Of a stretch of DNA of 34,944 nucleotides, positions 24,022 to 32,582 are shown one piece after another. The stretch spans positions 978,862 through 1,013,805 of the forward strand of contig NZ_RDBN01000005.1 of the NCBI RefSeq assembly GCF_008042075.1, written 5' to 3'. Positions within the stretch are counted from its first letter, which is position 1. Each line of letters opens with the position of its first letter. Both the position numbers and the translations under genes were made by a program. The DNA comes from Streptomyces sp. UW30. GTDB lineage: Bacteria; Actinomycetota; Actinomycetes; Streptomycetales; Streptomycetaceae. The notes under the pieces are model-generated. The model was not told where the DNA came from and searched no databases. It worked only from the letters and a program-made list of their open reading frames with translations.

Positions 24022-24597
24022 CTACCGCAGCCGGGCCATCAGCGCGTGCTCGACCAGGGTGATCAGCGCGCTCTTGGCGTCGGCCCGGTGCCGGGCGTCG
24101 GTGGTGATGATCGGCGCGTCCGGGCCGATCTGCAGTGCCTCGCGCACCTCGTCGGGCGTGTAGGGCTGGTGCCCGTCGAAGCCGTTGAGGGCGATCACGA
24201 ACGGCAGGCCGCTGTTCTCGAAGTAGTCGACCGCGGGGAAGCAGTCGGCCAGGCGCCGGGTGTCCACGAGCACCACCGCGCCGATGGCACCGCGCACCAG
24301 GTCGTCCCACATGAACCAGAAGCGGTCCTGGCCGGGCGTACCGAAGAGGTACAGGATCAGGTCCTGGTCCAGGGTGATACGACCGAAGTCCATGGCCACC
24401 GTGGTGGTGGTCTTGTCACCGGTGTGCGTGAGGTCGTCGATGCCCGCGCTCGCGGACGTCATGACGGCCTCGGTGCGCAGCGGGTTGATCTCCGAGACGG
24501 CGCCGACGAACGTGGTCTTGCCCACGCCGAAGCCACCCGCCACCACGATCTTGGCGGAAGTGGTCGCCCGACCCGGTTCAGAGCTTGCGAAGTCCAC
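24022..24597 (-). CDS. cvnD: conservon II small GTPase CvnD
   Basis: This encodes 191 aa with the same GTPase motifs as conservon I CvnD: GFGVGKTT, LFGTPGQDRFW, NGFD. Apart from the N-terminus the two differ by only a few residues (for example NQPYN versus HQPYT, and TPIITT versus APIITT). The start GTG overlaps the cvnC stop by 20 bases. Bases 24290-24381 are identical to 19004-19095, beyond what protein conservation needs. It probably works with the adjacent CvnA-C and possibly with those of conservon I. From memory this conservon, next to the gltX side, corresponds to cvn1. Confidence 0.93.
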   Translation of the reverse strand: MDFASSEPGRATTSAKIVVAGGFGVGKTTFVGAVSEINPLRTEAVMTSASAGIDDLTHTGDKTTTTVAMDFGRITLDQDLILYLFGTPGQDRFWFMWDDLVRGAIGAVVLVDTRRLADCFPAVDYFENSGLPFVIALNGFDGHQPYTPDEVREALQIGPDAPIITTDARHRADAKSALITLVEHALMARLR

Positions 24598-24976
24598 TGA
24601 GCACCCTTTCGAGCAGCGTCACGTCCGGAGCGCCGCCGTTGTTCTCGTCGCCACCCGGCTGGTGAATGGCGACCAGGCCGGCCTCGGCGAGGTCCGCGAC
24701 GAGGATCCTGGCCACGCCCAGCGGCATGGACAGCAGCGCGGAGACCTCGGCTACCGACTTCACCTCACGGCACAGGTGGCAGATGCGCTGGTGCTCCGGA
24801 AGGAGCCCCATGAGCGCTGCCGGGTCGGCCGTGGTGCTGATCAGGGCCTCGATGGCCAGCTGGTAGCGCGGCCGGGTCCGGCCACCGGTCATCGCGTACG
24901 GACGTACCAGCGGCTGGTCGCCCTCATCCTCGTACGGCTCCGCGTACGGATCATGAGAGGCGGTGGGCGGGGTCAT
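24578..24976 (-). CDS. cvnC: conservon II DUF742 protein CvnC
   Basis: The 132-aa product starts at ATG 24976 with GGAGGATT directly upstream. A short acidic N-terminus (MTPPTASHDPYAEPYEDEGD) replaces the long Pro/Gln-rich region of its conservon I paralogue. The DUF742 domain (PLVRPYAMTGGRTRPRYQL to LLERVLSGLRKL) keeps both cysteines in HQRICHLCREVKS. It overlaps cvnD by 20 bases. The 113 bases to cvnB hold no motif that I can identify. Confidence 0.92.
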   Translation of the reverse strand: MTPPTASHDPYAEPYEDEGDQPLVRPYAMTGGRTRPRYQLAIEALISTTADPAALMGLLPEHQRICHLCREVKSVAEVSALLSMPLGVARILVADLAEAGLVAIHQPGGDENNGGAPDVTLLERVLSGLRKL

Positions 24977-25090
24977 GAATCCTCCGGGCTGGGACAGCAA
25001 GTCGGTCAGTCAAGCCGTCTGGGTGAGGGCCAGTGGGGGGATTGTGGCGGCCGGACGGTGATTTGGTGAGACGGGTTGGATCCAGGGCGA

Positions 25091-25513
25091 TCAGTGGAGC
25101 AGACTGCCTTGCAGTTCGGCGCGCAGGTCGGGCGTGAGCACCGCGCCCGCGCGGTCGACCAGCAGCGCCATCTCGTAGCCGACGAGGCCGATGTCGCATT
25201 CGGGGTGTGCCAGGACGGCGAGAGACGAACCGTCCGAGACCGACATGAGAAACAGGAACCCCCGTTCCATTTCCACGACGGTCTGGGCGACGTCGCCGCC
25301 CTCGAAGATCCGTGACGCCCCCGCCGTGAGCGAGGTCAGGCCCGACGCGACGGCCGCCAGCTGGTCGGCACGGTCGCGGGGAAAGCCCTCCGACATCGCC
25401 AGCAGCAGGCCGTCGGCGGACACGACGACGGTGTGGGACACACCTGGGGTGTTGTCAACGAAGTTGGTGATCAACCAGTTGAGGTTCTGTGCCGCCTGGC
25501 TCATCTGGCTCAA
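25091..25513 (-). CDS. cvnB: conservon II roadblock/LC7 protein CvnB
   Basis: This encodes 140 aa, the same length as its conservon I paralogue and nearly identical (MSQAAQNLNWLITNFVDNTP; LAVLAHPECDIGLVGYEM). The TTG start at 25513 immediately follows the cvnA stop TAG, and AGGAG lies seven bases before it. ATG 25504 is the alternative. As a roadblock domain it is expected to contact CvnD and possibly regulate its nucleotide state. Confidence 0.92.
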   Translation of the reverse strand: MSQMSQAAQNLNWLITNFVDNTPGVSHTVVVSADGLLLAMSEGFPRDRADQLAAVASGLTSLTAGASRIFEGGDVAQTVVEMERGFLFLMSVSDGSSLAVLAHPECDIGLVGYEMALLVDRAGAVLTPDLRAELQGSLLH

Positions 25514-28500
25514 CTAACGCTCCTGCTGGTGAGTGGGGCTCGGGAAGCTGCCGGTCTGACCGGTACCAGTACCGGCCTGGCGACCCTGCGCGATACCCCG
25601 ACGGAGATTGGTCAGCCGTCCGCGTACGTCATCAGGCGCACGCGAGACCTGCGGACCGGCTTGGTGCTGTTGCTGCTGAGCCGTACCCGGGACGAGGTTC
25701 GCCCTGGGTACCCGGCGCGGCAGGCCGGAGGTGGTGACACCGCCCGCAGCCGGCTGCCGGACGCGTTCAGCCTGCCGGACGAGGTCGTCGTTCGGCGAGC
25801 TGCGCCAGGCGGTCGACGCGGGACGCTGGGGGGCCGAGGACGGCTGCGGCCGCTCGGCGGGGGCCTGCGGCTCCTGGTGCGGAGCGGAGGCCGGGGCGGG
25901 ACCGTCGGCACCGGGCTGACGTCCCTGCGGGCCGCCGTGGAACCAGTTGGTCTCCAGCGTGTCGTACAGCGGGGTACGTCCGTCGCCGGGACCCGTCGCG
26001 GGCGGCAGCGCCTCGGGCTCCTGACGCGGCCGCGCTTGCGGACGCGGCGGGACCGGGGGCTGAGCCGGGCCGACGAGGCCGGAGTTGCCGCCGTAGGTGC
26101 CGTTGCCGTTGACCTGGGGCCGCTCGAACTGGCCGGTGGAGTCGGAGTTCTGGTGGCCGGGCAGGGCGTGCTGACCGGTCGAGCCGGCGTCGTACGCCTG
26201 CGGAACGGAGAACTGGCCCGTCTGCGACGAGTTGTTCTGCCCGCTGCCGGGGGCGCCGTAGACGTCCGGGCGGACGAACTGACCCGTGTTCTGCTGTCCG
26301 TTCGCCCCGGTACCGGGGCGGGCGTACTGACCCGTGCTCTGCGGGTTGTACGAGCCGGGGGCCTGGGCGTCGAAGTCCGGGCGGGCGAACTCCGAGGTGG
26401 AGCCGGCGCCCTGCCGGTCGTCGATGCGCGGCATCCGGGAGGTCTGTGCGGGGTCCTCGTCGTGCCCGCGCGGGGTGTCGAGCGAGGCGCGCGGCACAGG
26501 CGGCTGCGCGTTCTCGTCGCTCCAGCTGGGACGGGAGGGCTGGCCGGCGCCCGGCAGCTCGGCACGCGGACCACCGCGCGGCGGCAGCTGCGGCTGGCGG
26601 CCACGACGGCCCTTCTCACCACTGGGAGGCGGCGACTGCGGCGCCGACGCGCCCGGCCGGGACTGCTCGCGGCCGGGGCCACGGGAGCCGCCGAAGGCGT
26701 CCTGGCCTCCGCCGAACCCGTCCGAGCCCATGCCCGCTGCCTGGAGCCCCTGCGGGGCACCCGGAGCCTGGCCGCCGAACCCGGCGCCCGCACCGGCGGG
26801 ACGGCCCTGCGACGGGGCGCCCTGACCCTGCGGTCCACGCGGCGCACCCGGTCCACCCGGCTGTCCGCCACCGTCACGTCCGGGCAGCGCGGCCCGCGGT
26901 CCCTGACCGGCACCGAGCCGGCCCCCGCCGGACGCACCGGCGCCGAGGGCACCACCCGGAGCACCGCCACCCGGCGCACCCGCGCCGAGCTGGCCGCCGG
27001 ACTGGGCCTGACGACGGGCCGCTGCCACACCGGCGGCGGCCTGCGCGGCGGCCGGACCACCGGCGGCACCGGGGCCGTTCGGGCCGGGCTTGGCGCCGGC
27101 CGGCTTCCGGCCGCCCTGGGCGACGTCCACGGGCAGCATGACCAGCGCGGTCGTACCACCGGAGTCGGACGGGCGCAGCTGGATGCGGATGCCGTGCCGC
27201 TGCGACAGACGACCGACCACGAAGAGGCCCATGCGGCGGGAGACGGAGACGTCCACGGTGGGCGGCGAGGCGAGCCGCTCGTTGATCGCGGCGAGGTCCT
27301 CGGGGGAGAGGCCGATGCCGGTGTCGTGGATCTCGATCAGCACACGGCCGTCGGGCAGCGCGTGACCGGTGACCTTGACCTTGGTCTGCGGCGAGGAGAA
27401 CGAGGTCGCGTTCTCCAGCAGCTCGGCGAGCAGGTGCACGAGGTCGTTGACGACCCGGCCGGCCACTTCGGTGGTCGGCACGGACGACAGCTCGATGCGC
27501 TCGTACTGCTCCACCTCGGAGGCGGCGGCGCGGAGCACGTCGACCAGCGGGACCGGGCGGGTCCAGCGGCGGCCGGGCTCTTCACCGGCGAGAACGAGGA
27601 GGTTCTCACCGTTACGGCGCATGCGGGTCGCGAGGTGGTCGAGCTTGAAGAGCGAGGACAGCTGGTCCGGGTCGGCCTCGCGGGACTCCAGCTCGGAGAT
27701 GAGCGAGAGCTGACGCTGGATAAGACCCTGGGAGCGGCGCGAGAGGTTGGTGAACATCGCGTTGACGTTGCCCCGCAGCAGGGCCTGCTCGGCGGCGAGG
27801 CGGACCGCCTCGCGGTGCACGTCGTCGAAGGCCGCGGCCACCTGGCCGATCTCGTCCCGGGAGTGCACACCGACCGACTCGACGGAGGTGTCGACGTCCT
27901 GCGGGTCGGACTCGGACAGCTGCTTGACCAGCTCGGGCAGGCGGTCCTGGGCGACCTTGGTGGCGGTCTCCTCCAGGCGGCGCAGCGAGCGGATCATGGA
28001 GCGGGCCACGACGAAGGCGCCGACCAGCGAGACACCGAGCACGAGCAGGATCAGCGCACCGGAGATGATCGCCTCGCGCTCGGAGGCGTTGCGCAGCTCG
28101 CGGGCCTTCTGCTCCATCTCCTCGAGCAGCGTGGTCTCGATGGCGCGCATGCCCTGGAGCTTGGTGGTGCTGTCGTCCACCCAGTCCCGGTAGGAGCGGC
28201 GGTCCAGGTCGGCGAGGCCGTTGGGGTTGCCGAGTGCGCGGCCGGCGTACTTGTCGGTGGCCGCGATGGTCGGGTTGCCCTCTTCGATGGGCTTCAGGAG
28301 CTCGGCGGACTGCGCGCCGTAGATGCTCTTGAACTGACGCAGCTCGGACTTCTGGCTGGCCAGTGCCGACGACGCGTAGAGCCGGTCGTTCTCGGTCAGG
28401 TCGCCGCGCGTGGTGTTGTTCGCGGGCAGTGCCGCCGCGAGGACCGCGCGCTGGATGGAGGCGTACTCCTTGGCGGTGGAGAAGGCGGACAGAGCACGCG

Positions 28501-29257
28501 TGCTCTGGATCATCTCCGGGTTGCTGGTCGCCTCCGCCATGTCCTGGGAGAGACCGAGCAGGTTGGTGATCAGCCGGTGGTAGGCCTCCACCGTCTGGGT
28601 GGAGTTGCCGTCGGCCTCGTAGGCGGTGTTGCGGATCTTCGCGATGTCGTTCAGGTCGCCGACGAGCTGGACGAGGTTGTCGCGGACGCCCTTGAGGTTG
28701 CCGTCCTTGCTGTTGTCGTCGATCTCCTCGGAGGCCTCGATGAAGCCCGACATGGCCCGGTCCGTCTTGTCCCGGAAGCCCTTGACCGTGTAGTCGGAGG
28801 CCTTGGCGCCATGCGCGAGGGGACCGGCGGACTGGTCGCGCTCCTCCTGGAGCGCGGCGGCCAGCTCGGTGGCCCGCTTGGTCATGTCCGTCAGCAGCCG
28901 CATGTTCTCGAGCTGCTGGATGTCGTCCATGTTGTCGCTGATGCGCAGGGCGCCCAGCGAGGTGGCCGCGACCACGGGGAGCGTCAGCAGCGCCACCAGG
29001 CGTGTGGAGATACGCCAGTTGCGCAGGGCTATTCGCGAGCCCGGGCCGACGGGGCTCTTCGGAGCCTTCGCCGGCGGTGCGGTCGGATTGGCCGTGCCTG
29101 CAGACGCCGACACGGCGGGGCGCCCGGAGCGCTCACCGCCGTCCACCGACGCGGTCGGGCCCGGGTTCTGGGCGTGCTGGGCCGAGGGACCTCGGTCGGT
29201 CCCGCCGTGCTCCGGCTCCGCCGAAGCGCTGCCATCCCTCTTGAAACGTCCCTGCAC
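25514..29257 (-). CDS. cvnA: conservon II sensor-kinase-like membrane protein CvnA with repeat tail
   Basis: The start is set at GTG 29257 (VQGRFKRDG...) because upstream codons lose the G/C third-position bias, although the frame stays open to 29710. The product is 1247 aa. It has an N-tail, a membrane helix at about 86-107, an extracellular nitrate-sensor-type domain to about 390, a second helix (about 393-420), HAMP and a HATPase domain (ELLENATSFSSP near 610, HDTGIGL, GLFVVGRLSQRHG). From about residue 700 the tail is Gly/Pro/Gln-rich and contains five TGQ motifs. It ends with the shared CvnA C-terminal motif GLPRRVPRANLVPG...RAPDDVRGRLTNLRRG. It is first gene of the operon. Confidence 0.93.
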   Translation of the reverse strand: MQGRFKRDGSASAEPEHGGTDRGPSAQHAQNPGPTASVDGGERSGRPAVSASAGTANPTAPPAKAPKSPVGPGSRIALRNWRISTRLVALLTLPVVAATSLGALRISDNMDDIQQLENMRLLTDMTKRATELAAALQEERDQSAGPLAHGAKASDYTVKGFRDKTDRAMSGFIEASEEIDDNSKDGNLKGVRDNLVQLVGDLNDIAKIRNTAYEADGNSTQTVEAYHRLITNLLGLSQDMAEATSNPEMIQSTRALSAFSTAKEYASIQRAVLAAALPANNTTRGDLTENDRLYASSALASQKSELRQFKSIYGAQSAELLKPIEEGNPTIAATDKYAGRALGNPNGLADLDRRSYRDWVDDSTTKLQGMRAIETTLLEEMEQKARELRNASEREAIISGALILLVLGVSLVGAFVVARSMIRSLRRLEETATKVAQDRLPELVKQLSESDPQDVDTSVESVGVHSRDEIGQVAAAFDDVHREAVRLAAEQALLRGNVNAMFTNLSRRSQGLIQRQLSLISELESREADPDQLSSLFKLDHLATRMRRNGENLLVLAGEEPGRRWTRPVPLVDVLRAAASEVEQYERIELSSVPTTEVAGRVVNDLVHLLAELLENATSFSSPQTKVKVTGHALPDGRVLIEIHDTGIGLSPEDLAAINERLASPPTVDVSVSRRMGLFVVGRLSQRHGIRIQLRPSDSGGTTALVMLPVDVAQGGRKPAGAKPGPNGPGAAGGPAAAQAAAGVAAARRQAQSGGQLGAGAPGGGAPGGALGAGASGGGRLGAGQGPRAALPGRDGGGQPGGPGAPRGPQGQGAPSQGRPAGAGAGFGGQAPGAPQGLQAAGMGSDGFGGGQDAFGGSRGPGREQSRPGASAPQSPPPSGEKGRRGRQPQLPPRGGPRAELPGAGQPSRPSWSDENAQPPVPRASLDTPRGHDEDPAQTSRMPRIDDRQGAGSTSEFARPDFDAQAPGSYNPQSTGQYARPGTGANGQQNTGQFVRPDVYGAPGSGQNNSSQTGQFSVPQAYDAGSTGQHALPGHQNSDSTGQFERPQVNGNGTYGGNSGLVGPAQPPVPPRPQARPRQEPEALPPATGPGDGRTPLYDTLETNWFHGGPQGRQPGADGPAPASAPHQEPQAPAERPQPSSAPQRPASTAWRSSPNDDLVRQAERVRQPAAGGVTTSGLPRRVPRANLVPGTAQQQQHQAGPQVSRAPDDVRGRLTNLRRGIAQGRQAGTGTGQTGSFPSPTHQQER
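26111..26339 (-). repeat. five degenerate TGQ repeats in the CvnA-II tail
   Basis: The encoded segment (about residues 973-1050) contains STGQYARPG, NTGQFVRPD, QTGQFSVPQ, STGQHALPG and STGQFERPQ. They are spaced by 7-10 residues of Gly/Asn/Ser. Consensus: (S/N/Q)TGQ(Y/F/H)xxP. Conservon I CvnA lacks this pattern. Confidence 0.75.
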
Positions 29258-29823
29258 TAGCGTCGCAACCTCTGGACCAGGCGCCCTTCCGCTGAACGGA
29301 CGGACACGGTGTCGGCGTATTAGGGAGCGTCCTGAATACGCTCCCCGATGGTCGTGAGTGACCGGCGCTGGCTCCCCCTTCTCGCCGCCACTCGGCGCTC
29401 GATGCGCCCCCTGTGCGCCGGCTCGATCCTGCGGCGGTCCGTGGAATTCCAGCACAGTGCAGGATCTCCAACAAGGCCCGTAGGTCGAGCCGTAACATAC
29501 GTGACGCCACGTGAGTGCGAGATTACCTGCCGTAGAAACTATTCTCCCCCATAACGGACTTATGCCCGCGAGCCGCTCGTGCGCGGAAGGTGTCCCAGTC
29601 GCCATGATCAGGAGCGGAATGATGGCTTCAGGGGGCGAATGTCCGTTTCGTTGGGGTGAAATGCGAGCCGGGAATGACCGGTTTGCCCGCGAGTCCGTGA
29701 GCAAACTCACATACCGATCAACGGGTCTTCGCGGCTTCCAACGGGAATCGCATGTTTAGCCTGACGCTTTACAGAACGTCAGTAATTGGCAACCCACTTC
29801 TGATGACAGGGTCGAGTACAACC
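29258..29823. other. divergent intergenic region between conservon II and the peptide/FAH/gltX genes
   Basis: These 566 bases show no convincing gene; open frames here lack coding-like codon use. GC is lower than in the flanks, especially 29500-29820. The contents are a hairpin in the cvnA leader (29323-29345) and a TGACG-N10-CGTCA inverted repeat at 29762-29781 upstream of the peptide gene. I see no clean -35/-10 pair on either strand. Confidence 0.45.
29323..29345 (-). promoter_or_regulatory. hairpin in the conservon II leader
   Basis: GGGAGCGT and ACGCTCCC pair over eight bases around the loop CCTGAAT, 66 bases before the cvnA start codon. No T-run follows on the minus strand. It could be a leader structure or a site for a protein; either is conjecture. 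Confidence 0.4.
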
Positions 29824-30012
29824 GTGAAGACGACGATGATGTTCCGCAACATAGCCAACCCGCGACGCACGACGCTGGCCCACCTCGACGGCGCCGACGA
29901 ACTGCGGATCCCGGAGCAGCCGGAGCACTCCCTCGATCTTCCCACCCAGACCGCGAACCCCAGGCGCACCACCCTCATCGACGCCCCCGCCACGGCCGCC
30001 GTCGCGGGTTAG
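29824..30012 (+). CDS. small peptide with duplicated NPRRTTL motif
   Basis: From GTG 29824 the peptide is 62 aa; ATG 29836 or 29839 would give 58 or 57. G/C third-position bias begins at about 29824, not at the upstream ATG 29752, so the long form is rejected. The sequence holds ANPRRTTLAHLD near the N-terminus and TANPRRTTLIDAP near the C-terminus. Between them is an acidic, Pro-containing linker (LRIPEQPEHSLDLPTQ). There is no signal peptide or membrane segment and no good ribosome-binding site. It lies 141 bases before the FAH gene on the same strand. I do not recognise a family. Confidence 0.5.
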   Translation: MKTTMMFRNIANPRRTTLAHLDGADELRIPEQPEHSLDLPTQTANPRRTTLIDAPATAAVAG

Positions 30013-30153
30013 TACGCGGACCGGCCGCCGATTGTTCAATCGCGTACGAACCGTCGCGTGCGGGTCGCCGGCAGTACGCGAGGCACCCGCCCCTCCCCGC
30101 GTTAGCCTGGAGCGTCAGACTCCAGCCGGCTCAAGTGAGGGGCGCCAGATCCC

Positions 30154-30939
30154 GTGCGCATCGCCAGATTCTCCATCGACGGGAACGTCGCCTTCGGCGC
30201 GGTCGAGGGCGACAAGCCGGACGAGCTCGTCCTGGACATCATCAAAGGCATCCCGTTCGCGGACTTCGAGCTCTCCGGCACCAAGGTCCCGCTGAGCAAG
30301 GTCAGGCTGCTGCCCCCGGTGCTCCCCAACAAGGTCGTGGCCTTCGGCCGCAACTACGCCGAGCACGCCCGCGAACTCGGCAACGAGGTGCCGGACGCCC
30401 CGTTCGCGTTCTTCAAGCCCTCCACCGCGGTGATCGGCCCCGGCGACGAGATCCAGTACCCGTCCTTCACCGAGGACCTCCACCACGAGGCCGAGCTGGC
30501 CGTCGTCATCGGCCGCATGTGCCGCGAGGTCCCGCGCGAGCGCGTCAAGGACGTGATCTTCGGCTTCACCTGCGCCAACGACATCACCGCCCGGGACGTC
30601 CAGAAGCGCGAGAAGCAGTGGGCCCGGGCCAAGGGCTTCGACACCTCCTGCCCGCTGGGCCCCTGGGTCGAGACGGACCTGGACCTCGAGCGCGCGTCCG
30701 ACCTCACCATCCAGCTCACCGTCAACGGCGAGCAGCGCCAGCTCGGCCGCACCAGCGAGATGATCCACCGCATCGAGGATCTGATCGTCAACATCACCGA
30801 GGCCATGACGCTGCTCCCCGGCGACGTGATCCTCACGGGCACCCCGGCAGGGGTCGGCCCCCTCAACGTCGGCGACGAGGTCGCCGTCACCATCGAAGGC
30901 ATCGGCACTCTCACCAACAAGGTTGTCAAGCGTGGCTAG
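30154..30939 (+). CDS. fumarylacetoacetate hydrolase family protein
   Basis: This encodes 261 aa from GTG 30154, with GAGGGG upstream. Typical FAH motifs are present: VVAFGRNYAEHARELG, the metal-binding glutamates in DLHHEAELAVVIG, CANDITARDVQ, SCPLGPWV, and the closing ILTGTPAGVGPLNVGD. Members of this size are usually hydrolases or decarboxylases of oxo-acids (acylpyruvate or 2-hydroxyhepta-dienedioate types), using Mg2+ or Mn2+. The exact substrate cannot be told. The stop overlaps the gltX start by eight bases, so the two are co-translated. Confidence 0.9.
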   Translation: MRIARFSIDGNVAFGAVEGDKPDELVLDIIKGIPFADFELSGTKVPLSKVRLLPPVLPNKVVAFGRNYAEHARELGNEVPDAPFAFFKPSTAVIGPGDEIQYPSFTEDLHHEAELAVVIGRMCREVPRERVKDVIFGFTCANDITARDVQKREKQWARAKGFDTSCPLGPWVETDLDLERASDLTIQLTVNGEQRQLGRTSEMIHRIEDLIVNITEAMTLLPGDVILTGTPAGVGPLNVGDEVAVTIEGIGTLTNKVVKRG

Positions 30940-32416
30940 CGCACCCGACTCCCCAGTCCGCGTCCGATTCTGTCCCTCGCCCACCGGTAACCCCCATGTG
31001 GGCCTGGTCCGCACCGCCCTGTTCAACTGGGCGTTCGCCAAGCACCACCAGGGCACGCTCGTCTTCCGCATCGAGGACACCGACGCGGCCCGCGACTCCG
31101 AGGAGTCGTACAACCAGCTGCTCGACTCGATGCGCTGGCTGGGCTTCGACTGGGACGAGGGCCCCGAGATCGGCGGCCCGCACGCGCCGTACCGCCAGTC
31201 GCAGCGCATGGACCTCTACAAGGAGGTCGGGCAGAGGCTCCTGGACGGCGGACACGCCTACCACTGCTACTGCTCCCAGGAGGAGCTGGACAGCCGCCGC
31301 GAGGCCGCCCGCGCCGCCGGCAAGCCCTCCGGCTACGACGGCCACTGCCGCGACCTGACCGACGCGCAGGTCGAGGAGTACAAGGCGCAGGGGCGCGCCC
31401 CGATCGTCCGCTTCCGCATGCCCGACGAGACGATCACCTTCACGGACCTGGTCCGCGGCGAGCTGACGTTCACGCCGGAGAACGTCCCGGACTACGGCAT
31501 CGTCCGCGCCAACGGCGCACCGCTGTACACCCTCGTCAACCCGGTCGACGACGCCCTGATGGAGATCACCCACGTCCTGCGCGGCGAGGACCTGCTGTCC
31601 TCGACGCCCCGTCAGATCGCCCTGTACAAGGCGCTGATGGAGCTGGACATCGCGAAGCGGATCCCGTCGTTCGGGCATCTGCCGTACGTGATGGGCGAGG
31701 GCAACAAGAAGCTCTCCAAGCGCGACCCGGAGTCGTCCCTCAACCTCTACCGCGAGCGCGGCTTCCTCCCCGAGGGCCTGCTCAACTACCTCTCCCTGCT
31801 GGGCTGGTCGCTCTCCGCCGACCAGGACATCTTCACGATGGACGAGATGGTCGCGGCCTTCGACGTCGCCGACGTGCAGCCCAACCCGGCCCGCTTCGAC
31901 CTGAAGAAGTGCGAGTCGATCAACGGCGACCACATCCGCCTGCTCGACGTGAAGGACTTCACCGAGCGCTGCGCCCCCTGGCTGAAGGCACCCTTCGCCC
32001 CCTGGGCGCCGGAGGACTTCGACGACGCCAAGTGGCACGCGATCGCCCCGCACGCGCAGACCCGCCTGAAGGTCCTCTCCGAGATCACGGACAACGTCGA
32101 CTTCCTGTTCCTCACGGAGCCGGTCTTCGACGAGCCGTCCTGGACGAAGGCGATGAAGGAGGGCAGCGACGCCCTGCTGCGCACCGCCCGCGAGAAGCTG
32201 GACGCGGCCGACTGGTCCTCCCCGGACTCCCTCAAGGAGGCCGTCCTCGCCGCCGGTGAGGCCCACGGCCTCAAGCTCGGCAAGGCCCAGGCCCCGGTCC
32301 GCGTCGCCGTCACCGGACGCACGGTCGGCCTGCCCCTGTTCGAGTCCCTGGAGGTCCTGGGCAAGGACACGACCCTGGCCCGGATCGACGCGGCGCTGGC
32401 GAAGCTCGCCGCATAG
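30932..32416 (+). CDS. gltX: glutamyl-tRNA synthetase
   Basis: From GTG 30932 (AAGG nine bases upstream, inside the FAH gene) the enzyme is 494 aa. The class I signature HIGH appears as HVGL at residues 22-25 (PSPTGNPHVGLVRTALFNW). KMSKS appears as KLSKR at 260-264. Further motifs FRIEDTDAARDSEES and GEDLLSSTPRQI are standard. It charges tRNA-Glu; in actinobacteria lacking GlnRS it also misacylates tRNA-Gln for GatCAB, by family knowledge. It is a core gene and a good synteny anchor. Confidence 0.97.
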   Translation: MASAPDSPVRVRFCPSPTGNPHVGLVRTALFNWAFAKHHQGTLVFRIEDTDAARDSEESYNQLLDSMRWLGFDWDEGPEIGGPHAPYRQSQRMDLYKEVGQRLLDGGHAYHCYCSQEELDSRREAARAAGKPSGYDGHCRDLTDAQVEEYKAQGRAPIVRFRMPDETITFTDLVRGELTFTPENVPDYGIVRANGAPLYTLVNPVDDALMEITHVLRGEDLLSSTPRQIALYKALMELDIAKRIPSFGHLPYVMGEGNKKLSKRDPESSLNLYRERGFLPEGLLNYLSLLGWSLSADQDIFTMDEMVAAFDVADVQPNPARFDLKKCESINGDHIRLLDVKDFTERCAPWLKAPFAPWAPEDFDDAKWHAIAPHAQTRLKVLSEITDNVDFLFLTEPVFDEPSWTKAMKEGSDALLRTAREKLDAADWSSPDSLKEAVLAAGEAHGLKLGKAQAPVRVAVTGRTVGLPLFESLEVLGKDTTLARIDAALAKLAA

Positions 32417-32429
32417 CACGTTCACAGCG

Positions 32430-32456
32430 GGGCGGCGTCCGGTTCGGGCGCCGCCC
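32430..32456 (+). terminator. terminator after gltX
   Basis: GGGCGGCG (32430-32437) pairs with CGCCGCCC (32449-32456) around an 11-base loop, followed by TTCG. It lies 13 bases after the gltX stop. Confidence 0.7.
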
Positions 32457-32582
32457 TTCGCGTGTCCGCCCAGCCGTCACCCGGAGTTCACCCGTCCGGC
32501 CAACTCCCGCTCCCCGAGCGCACGTTGGATGTCCCCCGTGCACATGATCTGCGTGTGCACCCTGTTACAGGGGGAGGGGAAC

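Noticed and set aside
25433..29260. A 1275-codon open frame on the plus strand
   Set aside because: Antisense shadow of cvnA of conservon II, with the same Arg/Gly/Val composition and no ribosome-binding site.
29258..29710. An N-terminal extension of CvnA-II from the open frame up to 29710
   Set aside because: The 150 extra codons lack coding bias and contain a hairpin; the sequence from GTG 29257 looks like a normal CvnA N-terminus.
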